Source: Natrialbaceae archaeon (lineage in GTDB: Archaea; Halobacteriota; Halobacteria; Halobacteriales; Natrialbaceae). Taken from it: a stretch of 6,787 nt of DNA. Both the position numbers and the translations under genes were made by a program. The notes under the pieces were generated by a model. That model was not told the origin of the DNA. It searched no databases and saw only the letters and a program-made list of their open reading frames with translations. This document shows positions 1 through 5,427 of the stretch, piece after piece (the stretch's first letter is position 1; each line of letters opens with the position of its first letter). The stretch is taken from the NCBI GenBank assembly GCA_003552885.1, contig PUPA01000216.1:1-6787 (forward strand), in the 5' to 3' direction.

Positions 1-2774
1 ACGACGAGTCCGTCGCCGGGATGACCGAGGACGACCTGCGCGAGCGGGTCGAGGACGCCGTCGAGGCCGTCGGCGGGCTGCCGGTGATCGCCCGGACGAC
101 CTACACCCTCGGGGGGTCGGGGTCGGGCGTCGTCGGGGAGATGGACGAGCTGATAGAGCGCGTCCGGAAGGGGCTGCGTCTCTCCCGGAACAGCGAGGTG
201 TTGATCACGGAGTCGATCGCCGGCTGGATCGAACTCGAGTACGAGGTGATGAGAGACGCCGACGACTCCTGTATCATCATCTGTAACATGGAGAACATCG
301 ACCCGATGGGGATCCACACCGGGGAGTCGATCGTCGTCACGCCCAGCCAGGTGATCCCCGACGACGGCCACCAGGAGATGCGCACGGCCGCCCTCGACGT
401 CATCCGCGAGCTGGGCATCCAGGGTGGCTGTAACATCCAGTTCGCCTGGCACGACGACGGCACCCCCGGCGGGGAGTACCGTGTCGTCGAGGTGAACCCG
501 CGGGTCTCCCGCTCCTCGGCGCTGGCCTCGAAGGCGACGGGCTATCCGATCGCCCGCGTCACGGCGAAGGTTGCACTCGGCAAACGGCTCCACGAGATCG
601 AAAACGAGATCACCGGCGAGACGACGGCCGCCTTCGAGCCCGCCATCGACTACGTCGTCACCAAGATCCCCCGCTGGCCCAAAGACAAGTTCGAGGACGT
701 CGAGTTCGAGCTGGGGACGGCGATGAAGTCGACCGGCGAGGCGATGGCCATCGGCCGGACGTTCGAGGAGTCGCTGTTGAAGGCCCTCCGGTCGACCGAG
801 TACGAGCCGACCGTCGACTGGGCGGAGGTGAGCGACGCCGAACTCGAGGCCGACCACCTCGGGACGCCGACCCCCGACCGGCCGTATGCGATGTTCGAGG
901 CGTTCGACCGGGGGTACACCGTCGGAGAGGTCTGTGAGCTGACGGGTATCCACGAGTGGTACGTCCACCGTTACGCCAACGTCGCCGAAGCCGTCACCAC
1001 CGCGGCCGACGGGGAGTTCACCCCGGCCGCGATCGCCGGACACACGAACGCCTCGATCGCCGCGGCCGCCGGCGCCGACGTCGGAGCCGTCGAGGAGGCC
1101 GTTCCGGGCCGGTCGTACAAACAGGTCGACACCTGTGCGGGCGAGTTCGCCGCCCAGACGCCGTACTACTACTCCGCCCGCCGGACCGAGTTCGAGCGTG
1201 GCCCCCTGGAGGGGGCCGCCGCGGCGGGCGAACTCGAGATCGACCGCGAGGTCGAGAGCGTGATCGTCGTCGGCGGCGGCCCGATCCGCATCGGTCAGGG
1301 CGTCGAGTTCGACTACTGTGCGGTCCACGCCGTCCAGGCGCTGCGAGAGCTCGGCATCGACGCCCACGTCGTCAACAACAACCCCGAAACCGTCTCGACG
1401 GACTACGACACGAGCGACGGCCTCTTTTTCGAGCCGATCACGGCCGAGGAGGTCGCGGACGTCGCGGAGGCGACCGACGCAGACGGCGTGATGGTCCAGT
1501 TCGGCGGCCAGACCTCGGTCAACGTCGGCGAGCCGTTCATCCGGGAGGCCGAACGCCGCGGGCTCGACTGTGAGATCGTCGGCACGAGCGTGGAGGCGAT
1601 GGACCTGGCGGAGGATCGCGACCGGTTCAACGCCCTGATGGACGAGCTGGGGATCGCCCAGCCCGAGGGCGGGACGGCGACCTCCGAGGAGGGGGCTCTC
1701 GAGCTCGCCCACGAGATCGGCTACCCCGTGCTCGTTCGTCCCTCCTACGTGCTCGGCGGGCGGGCGATGCGGGTGGTCTACGACGACGCCGAGCTCGAGA
1801 CCTACATCGAAGAGGCCGTCCGGGTCGCCCCCGACAAGCCGATCCTCGTCGACGAGTTCCTAGAGGACGCCGTCGAGCTCGACGTCGACGCCGTCGCCGA
1901 CGGCGAGGAGGTGCTGATCGGCGGCGTGATGGAACACGTCGAGAGCGCGGGCGTCCACTCGGGGGACTCCGCGTGTATGATCCCGCCGCGCTCGCTCGGC
2001 CGCGACGTCAACCGCCGGGTTCGCGAGATCGTCGAGGAGATCGCCCGGGAGCTCGACACCGTCGGGCTGTTGAACGTCCAGCTCGCGGTCACGGGGCTGG
2101 CCGAGCCCGAGGTCGACCCCGAGGTGTACGTCCTCGAGGCGAACCCTCGCTCCTCGCGGACGGTGCCGTTCGTCTCGAAAGCCACGGGCGTCCCGATCGC
2201 CAAGATCGCCGCGAAGGTGATGGCCGGGGAGTCCCTGGCCGAGCTCGACGTCGGCGAACGGGTGCCCGCACAGACCTCGATCAAGGAGGTCGTCCTCCCG
2301 TTCGACCGGCTGCCCGGCTCGGACCCGCGGCTGGGCCCGGAGATGAAATCGACCGGCGAGGTGATGGGGACCGCCGACACGTTCGGTAAGGCCTACGCGA
2401 AAGCCCAGGACGCCGTCGGGAAGCCGGTTCCTCGCTCCGGGACGGTCGTCATCGACCTCTCGGCCGAGGAGTTCCCCGACCCGGACACCGAAGCCGGCGA
2501 GGAGCTCGTCGCGGGCTTTGGCGACCACTACGAGCCCTGTGAGGCCGTCGACCTCGTCGAGGCCACACGGCGGGGCGAGGTCGACCTGATCGTCTCCCGG
2601 AGCCGCGAGCTGCTCGAGGTCGCCGTCGAGGAGGAGATCACCTACTTCTCGACGGAGGCCTCGGCCCGGGCGGCCCTGGAGGCGCTCGCCCACGCCGACG
2701 AGCCGATCGACGTCCGGCCGATCACCGAGCGCCCACAGCGCGAGGAGTACTGGGGCCAGCCGAGAGCCGAGTGA
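1..2774 (+). CDS. carB: Carbamoyl-phosphate synthase large subunit (5'-truncated by window)
   Basis: CarB makes carbamoyl phosphate from bicarbonate, two ATP and ammonia supplied by the glutaminase subunit CarA, feeding pyrimidine and arginine synthesis in the cytoplasm. The frame is open from base 3; the ATG at 21 is internal, since by alignment from memory to E. coli CarB about 140-145 residues lie upstream. Numbering from that Met: the first ATP-grasp half has R25 in ARTTYTLGGSGSG, E71, and the metal/ATP residues E157 and N159 in VVEVNPRVSRSS. The oligomerisation region spans about 260-405, ending in YKQVDTCAGEFAAQTPYYYS. The second half starts near 410 (VVGGGPIRIGQGVEFDYC) and contains NPETVSTDYDTSD, R573 in VRPSYVLGGRAM, GVHSGDSAC and E707/N709 in LEANPRSSRTVPF. 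The last ~115 residues are a shortened MGS-like regulatory domain. Stop TGA is at 2772-2774. CarA is not visible in the window. The identification is very secure. Confidence 0.98.
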   Translation, partial: DESVAGMTEDDLRERVEDAVEAVGGLPVIARTTYTLGGSGSGVVGEMDELIERVRKGLRLSRNSEVLITESIAGWIELEYEVMRDADDSCIIICNMENIDPMGIHTGESIVVTPSQVIPDDGHQEMRTAALDVIRELGIQGGCNIQFAWHDDGTPGGEYRVVEVNPRVSRSSALASKATGYPIARVTAKVALGKRLHEIENEITGETTAAFEPAIDYVVTKIPRWPKDKFEDVEFELGTAMKSTGEAMAIGRTFEESLLKALRSTEYEPTVDWAEVSDAELEADHLGTPTPDRPYAMFEAFDRGYTVGEVCELTGIHEWYVHRYANVAEAVTTAADGEFTPAAIAGHTNASIAAAAGADVGAVEEAVPGRSYKQVDTCAGEFAAQTPYYYSARRTEFERGPLEGAAAAGELEIDREVESVIVVGGGPIRIGQGVEFDYCAVHAVQALRELGIDAHVVNNNPETVSTDYDTSDGLFFEPITAEEVADVAEATDADGVMVQFGGQTSVNVGEPFIREAERRGLDCEIVGTSVEAMDLAEDRDRFNALMDELGIAQPEGGTATSEEGALELAHEIGYPVLVRPSYVLGGRAMRVVYDDAELETYIEEAVRVAPDKPILVDEFLEDAVELDVDAVADGEEVLIGGVMEHVESAGVHSGDSACMIPPRSLGRDVNRRVREIVEEIARELDTVGLLNVQLAVTGLAEPEVDPEVYVLEANPRSSRTVPFVSKATGVPIAKIAAKVMAGESLAELDVGERVPAQTSIKEVVLPFDRLPGSDPRLGPEMKSTGEVMGTADTFGKAYAKAQDAVGKPVPRSGTVVIDLSAEEFPDPDTEAGEELVAGFGDHYEPCEAVDLVEATRRGEVDLIVSRSRELLEVAVEEEITYFSTEASARAALEALAHADEPIDVRPITERPQREEYWGQPRAE

Positions 2775-2781
2775 CCGGCTC

Positions 2782-2798
2782 GCGGCGCCGATCGCCGC
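2782..2798. other. GC-rich inverted repeat just after carB
   Basis: GCGGCG and CGCCGC form a perfect 6-bp stem with a 5-nt loop, starting 7 nt after the carB stop codon. The position would suit a 3'-end structure. However, no T-rich tract follows, and archaeal intrinsic termination depends mainly on T-runs, so I do not call it a terminator. Short GC palindromes are also common by chance in DNA this GC-rich. Confidence 0.25.
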
Positions 2799-2843
2799 CC
2801 GCGATGCCGCCGACCGACAGTGAATCGCGTGGCTGACAGTCGT

Positions 2844-2858
2844 CGACGGAACCCGTCG
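2844..2858. other. Second inverted repeat in the carB-GNAT gap
   Basis: CGACGG-AAC-CCGTCG is a perfect 6-bp stem with a 3-nt loop, in the 176-bp gap between carB and the acetyltransferase gene. It lies about 65 bp upstream of the TATA box of the next gene, so it could be a 3'-end structure of carB mRNA or a regulator site. Nothing in the sequence decides between these, and chance is possible. Confidence 0.2.
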
Positions 2859-2921
2859 TCGGCCACGGGATCGTCACCGTCGTTCCTCACCCTCCATCGG
2901 AACCACCTCCGAGGACAGGAA

Positions 2922-2927
2922 TTTATA
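2922..2927 (+). promoter_or_regulatory. TATA box of the GNAT gene
   Basis: TTTATA is a good match to the haloarchaeal TATA consensus and is the most AT-rich hexamer in this gap. Its centre is 26.5 nt upstream of the ATG at 2951, which puts the expected transcription start on or within a nucleotide or two of that ATG. This supports a leaderless mRNA. The purine-rich ACAGGAA just upstream is where the TFB recognition element would lie. Confidence 0.75.
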
Positions 2928-2950
2928 CCCGGAACGCGCACGTAGTGGGT

Positions 2951-3679
2951 ATGGAGATCCGAGACGGACTGACCGACGACCGGGACACTCTGGCGGAGAT
3001 CGCCGGACGATCGCTCGAGAGCTCCTACTCGCTGAACCCGCGGACGATCGAGGGAGCCCTCACCGAGTGGTACGGCGAGGCGGTGTTCGCGGACCGTCTC
3101 TCCGAGGAGGACCTCGTGATCCTCGTCGTCGAGGACGACGGCGGGCCGGTGGCGTTCTCAGAGAGCGTCGTCACCGAGGGCGGCCAGGGGGACCTCCTCT
3201 GGTTGCACGTCCACCCCGACTACCGGGGACGTGGGATCGGCGGGAGGCTGTTCGAACACACGCGAGAGCGTCTCGCCGACGAGGGTGCGGAGTACCTCCG
3301 CGGGCGGGTGCTCTCTGACAACCAGATCGGCGCCTCGTTTTACGAGGCCCAGGGGTTCGAGCGCGTCGACCAGGAGGAAGTCGAGATCGACGGCGAGAGC
3401 TACTTCCAGTACATCTACCTCGATACGGACGCAAAACGCGTCCGTAGCGTCGTCACCGAGGACGGCGAAGTGGTCTACGTCGACCTCTTAGACGAGGACG
3501 TCGGCTCCGAGGGACCGTTCAAAGCCGTCTTCGACGATCCGGGACGAAACTCCCGGTACGGCTACTACTGTGGCAGCTGTGGCTCCCTGAACGTCGTGAT
3601 GGACGCGATGGGACGGGTCCAGTGTACCGACTGTGGCAACCGCCGGAAGCCGACCCGGTGGGACGCCGCGTACATGTGA
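2951..3679 (+). CDS. GNAT N-acetyltransferase with C-terminal zinc ribbon
   Basis: This is a 242-residue, two-part protein predicted to transfer an acetyl group from acetyl-CoA to an unknown amine. Residues 1 to about 158 are a GNAT fold: the beta4 segment LLWLHVHP (82-89) leads into the pyrophosphate-binding loop R92-G-R-G-I-G97, followed by DNQIGASFYEAQGFERV (about 123-139), the typical late GNAT motif. Residues about 162-242 form a separate module rich in Asp and Glu, ending in a four-cysteine zinc ribbon (C207, C210, C225, C228) and a basic RRKPTRW segment. It resembles the C-terminal domain of unknown function seen after GNAT domains in haloarchaea (DUF5816-like, from memory). A GTG at 2945 is in frame two codons upstream, but the TATA spacing favours ATG 2951. 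The substrate (protein N-terminus, lysine, tRNA or small molecule) cannot be read from sequence. It has its own promoter and stands 98 bp before the next gene. Confidence 0.9.
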   Translation: MEIRDGLTDDRDTLAEIAGRSLESSYSLNPRTIEGALTEWYGEAVFADRLSEEDLVILVVEDDGGPVAFSESVVTEGGQGDLLWLHVHPDYRGRGIGGRLFEHTRERLADEGAEYLRGRVLSDNQIGASFYEAQGFERVDQEEVEIDGESYFQYIYLDTDAKRVRSVVTEDGEVVYVDLLDEDVGSEGPFKAVFDDPGRNSRYGYYCGSCGSLNVVMDAMGRVQCTDCGNRRKPTRWDAAYM

Positions 3680-3686
3680 GCGCGGC

Positions 3687-3753
3687 TCGAAACGTCCTCG
3701 ATTCCCGCCGGGGTCGAAACGTCCTCGATTCCCGCCGGGGTCGAAACGTCCTT
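3687..3753 (+). repeat. 27-bp direct tandem repeat, 2 perfect copies plus a partial third
   Basis: The unit begins TCGAAACGTCCTCGATTCCC and ends GCCGGGG. Copies at 3687-3713 and 3714-3740 are identical over all 27 bases; the third, from 3741, matches for 12-13 bases (TCGAAACGTCCT) and then diverges. The array starts 8 bp after the stop of the GNAT gene and ends about 25 bp before the ATG of the beta-RFAP synthase-like gene. The conserved start of each unit contains CGAAAC, a plausible TFB recognition element, and in copy 3 this lies at the expected -36 to -31. Perfect identity of the first two copies suggests recent duplication or selection. No spacers are present, so it is not a CRISPR array. 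Confidence 0.95.
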
Positions 3754-3754
3754 C
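3742..3754 (+). promoter_or_regulatory. Candidate core promoter (BRE plus weak TATA) of the beta-RFAP synthase-like gene
   Basis: CGAAAC at 3742-3747 matches a TFB recognition element in the right place, and TCCTTC at 3749-3754 occupies the TATA position, centred 26.5 nt before the ATG at 3778. The TATA match is poor, so a weak or activator-dependent promoter is implied. The element is the partial third copy of the 27-bp repeat. The call rests on position rather than on a strong motif. Confidence 0.4.
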
Positions 3755-3777
3755 ATCGGGACGGCCCAACCGCGGCC

Positions 3778-4782
3778 ATGGCGACGGTCAGCGCCGGCGC
3801 GCGATTGCACTTCGGGTTCGGGAACCTCTCGCTCGTCCGCGAACGGCTCTACGGCGGACTGGGCGTCGGTCTGGCCGAACCCCGTCTGGTCGTCTCCGCG
3901 GAGCCGGCCCCGGAGGTGATCGTCGAGGCCGCCGACGGGACCCCCGACGACGGGCTGGAGGAGTGTGCCGAGCGGGCCGTCTCGACCCTCGCCGTTCCCG
4001 GCGCACGGGTGTGTCTCGAGCGGGGGCTGACACGACACGTCGGCCTCGGTAGCGGCACCCAGCTCGCGCTCGCGACGCTCGCCGCGGTCGCACGGGCCCA
4101 CGGCATGGAGCCCCGGGTCCGAGAGCGAGCGCCGGCGATGGGCCGAGGCGGACGGAGCGGCGTCGGCGTCGCGACGTTCGAGGCCGGCGGTTTCGTCGTC
4201 GACGCGGGCCACCCGACCGACCGGTTCACCACCGAACGGCCGGCCGACGGCGACTGGACGGTGCCCGCGGTCGTCGCCCGCCACCGTCTGCCCGCAGACT
4301 GGCGGTTCCTCCTCGTCGTGCCCGCGGCCGACCCGGGCCGGTCGGGCGAGGACGAGGACGCGAGCATCCGGGCGGTCGTCGAGCGGGCCGATCCCGCGGT
4401 CGCGGACGAGGTGGCCGGCCTCCTCGTCCGCCGGCTGCTCCCGGCGGCCGCGGAGGGTCGTCTCGAGGCGTTCGGCGACGCGGTCGGCGCGATCGGCCGC
4501 AAGAACGGCGCCTGGTACGCCGACGCCCAGGGAGGGACGTTTCGGCCGCCCGCCGGCGCGTTGATCGACGCGCTCGCGGACCGTCCCGTCCTCTCGGGGG
4601 TCGGCCAGTCCTCCTGGGGGCCGACGGTGTACGCGGTGACCGACGCGGCCCACGCCGACGAGGCCCGCGAGGAGGCCAGGGCGGCCCTCGACGCCTGCGG
4701 GCTCGAGGGCTCGATCACGCTCGCGGCACCGGCCGACGCCGGCGCTCGGATCGAACCCCGGCCGGGGACGAACCGGGGGTGA
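3778..4782 (+). CDS. Beta-ribofuranosylaminobenzene 5'-phosphate synthase family protein (GHMP fold)
   Basis: A 334-residue protein, close to the usual size for this family, whose methanogen members (MptG) join p-aminobenzoate or 4-hydroxybenzoate to PRPP with loss of CO2 and pyrophosphate, the first committed step to the methanopterin side chain. Landmarks in order: SAGARLHFGFGN (5-16) and GGLGVGL (26-32) at the N-terminus; the GHMP phosphate-binding loop HVGLGSGTQLALA (87-99); GRGGRSGVGVATFEAGGFVVD (122-142, here split as GRGGRSGVGV then ATFEAGGFVVD); GRKNGAWYADAQGG (240-253); and SGVGQSSWGPTVYA (273-286). ATG 3778 is chosen because family homology begins there and the promoter spacing fits; the frame is open further upstream but would run over the repeats into the acetyltransferase gene. 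Haloarchaea are known for folate-type C1 carriers, so the true product here is uncertain. The family call is firm, the substrate is not. Confidence 0.92.
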   Translation: MATVSAGARLHFGFGNLSLVRERLYGGLGVGLAEPRLVVSAEPAPEVIVEAADGTPDDGLEECAERAVSTLAVPGARVCLERGLTRHVGLGSGTQLALATLAAVARAHGMEPRVRERAPAMGRGGRSGVGVATFEAGGFVVDAGHPTDRFTTERPADGDWTVPAVVARHRLPADWRFLLVVPAADPGRSGEDEDASIRAVVERADPAVADEVAGLLVRRLLPAAAEGRLEAFGDAVGAIGRKNGAWYADAQGGTFRPPAGALIDALADRPVLSGVGQSSWGPTVYAVTDAAHADEAREEARAALDACGLEGSITLAAPADAGARIEPRPGTNRG

Positions 4783-4874
4783 GCGGACGCCCCCGGGAGT
4801 CTCCGCGCTCGACGGCCGCCGGGGAGCCGACCGGGACGACGCCACCCGTCGGGAGGGCCGTTCGGGGACGGGAG

Positions 4875-4880
4875 TTTTGT
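4875..4880 (+). promoter_or_regulatory. TATA-like element of the TFS gene
   Basis: TTTTGT is the only AT-rich hexamer in the 122-bp gap and is centred 27.5 nt before the ATG at 4905. This matches the spacing at the other promoters in this window and implies a leaderless or nearly leaderless transcript. The rest of the gap (4783-4870) is GC-rich, with nothing else I can identify. Confidence 0.55.
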
Positions 4881-4904
4881 TGCCCGGGCACCTACCGATG
4901 GCGC

Positions 4905-5234
4905 ATGCAGTTCTGTGAGGACTGTGGCTCGATGATGAAAGCACGGGACGACCGGATGGTCTGTACGAACGACGACTGTGGAGTGTCGACCCGGCGTGAC
5001 CGCGACCGGGAGGCCGCCTTCGTCACGACCGACACGCAGACCGACGGCGACGTGATCGAGTCGAGCGAGGAGGCGAACTTCGAGGGAAAGCCGATCGCCT
5101 CGGACGTCCGGTGTGAGGGGTGTGGGAACGACGAGGCGTGGTACACGCTCAAACAGACCGCCTCGGCCGACGAGCCACCGACCCGCTTTTTCAAGTGCAA
5201 CGAGTGTGGCTACCGCTGGCGGGAGTACAACTAG
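4905..5234 (+). CDS. tfs: Transcription factor S (TFS), archaeal TFIIS-like transcript cleavage factor
   Basis: TFS binds stalled, backtracked archaeal RNA polymerase, inserts its C-terminal ribbon into the secondary channel and stimulates cleavage of the transcript 3' end. The 109-residue length is typical. The N-terminal zinc ribbon uses C4, C7, C20 and C25 (MQFCEDCGSMM ... CTNDDCG), anchoring it to polymerase in the manner of RPB9/RPA12. An acidic, Thr/Ser-rich linker spans about 32-66. The C-terminal ribbon uses C70, C73, C98 and C101 and carries the family signature QTASADEPPTRFFKC, with the catalytic acidic pair D89-E90 at the hairpin tip. The second cysteine pair of the N-ribbon is CX4C rather than the more usual CX2C. 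The open frame extends upstream to a GTG at 4779, but homology begins at ATG 4905 and the TATA spacing supports it. Stop is TAG 5232-5234. It converges on the phosphoesterase gene. Confidence 0.95.
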   Translation: MQFCEDCGSMMKARDDRMVCTNDDCGVSTRRDRDREAAFVTTDTQTDGDVIESSEEANFEGKPIASDVRCEGCGNDEAWYTLKQTASADEPPTRFFKCNECGYRWREYN

Positions 5235-5244
5235 CCCTCGGCGT

Positions 5245-5258
5245 GTCGGATAGCCGAC
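5245..5258. other. Short inverted repeat after TFS
   Basis: GTCGG-ATAG-CCGAC is a perfect 5-bp stem with a 4-nt loop, 11 nt after the TFS stop, in the 121-bp gap between the convergent TFS and phosphoesterase genes. There is no following T-tract on either strand, so termination activity is unsupported. The remainder of the gap up to the tandem repeats shows nothing recognisable. Confidence 0.2.
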
Positions 5259-5347
5259 CATCGACCGGAAGCGAGGCTCACGGACGTACTGGTGGGCCCC
5301 GGGGCTGGCGGTGAACTGGATGTTCTGTGTCGCTCCGCGCTGGGTTA

Positions 5348-5427
5348 CGATCCCGTCACTCGGTTCCGGCCCGTTCGATCCCGTCACTCGGTTCCGGCCT
5401 GCTCCCGTCACTCGGTTCCGGCCCGCT
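5348..5427. repeat. Short tandem repeat array over the 3' end of the phosphoesterase gene (3 copies)
   Basis: The core TCCCGTCACTCGGTTCCGGC, plus one further C, occurs three times without mismatch at 5351-5371, 5379-5399 and 5403-5423 (plus-strand sense). The start-to-start spacing is 28 and then 24 bp. The first two copies also share a leading CGA. On the minus strand the two copies nearer the gene body are read in one frame as PEPSDG, while the third is read one base out of step and supplies the TGA stop. It is not the same sequence as the 27-bp repeat at 3687. No dyad symmetry or spacer structure was seen. Confidence 0.95.

Noticed and set aside
2782..2858. Intrinsic terminator after carB
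   Set aside because: Two short GC hairpins exist but neither is followed by a T-rich tract, the main element of archaeal termination, so only the inverted repeats are reported.
2945..2950. GTG start for the acetyltransferase, two codons upstream of ATG 2951
   Set aside because: A start at 2945 would be only about 20 nt from the centre of the TATA box, upstream of the expected transcription start.
3687..3753. Possible CRISPR-like repeats
   Set aside because: The copies abut directly with no spacers, there are only two full copies, and no cas genes are present. The same reasoning applies to the array at 5348-5427.
3622..3777. N-terminal extension of the beta-RFAP synthase-like protein, reading the 27-bp repeats as RNVLDSRRG
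   Set aside because: The unit is a multiple of three and stays open, but family homology starts at ATG 3778, the extension would overlap the zinc-ribbon coding sequence, and the promoter geometry fits the later start.
3565..4944. A 459-codon minus-strand open frame including a repeated DVSTPAGIE peptide
   Set aside because: The peptide repeat is merely the antisense reading of the 27-bp DNA repeat, which lies between genes; the rest is antisense to a conserved enzyme.
3687..5427. Common origin of the two tandem repeat arrays
   Set aside because: They share only short TCGAA-like and GGG stretches when compared in either orientation; unit lengths and the rest of the sequence differ, so I treat them as independent.
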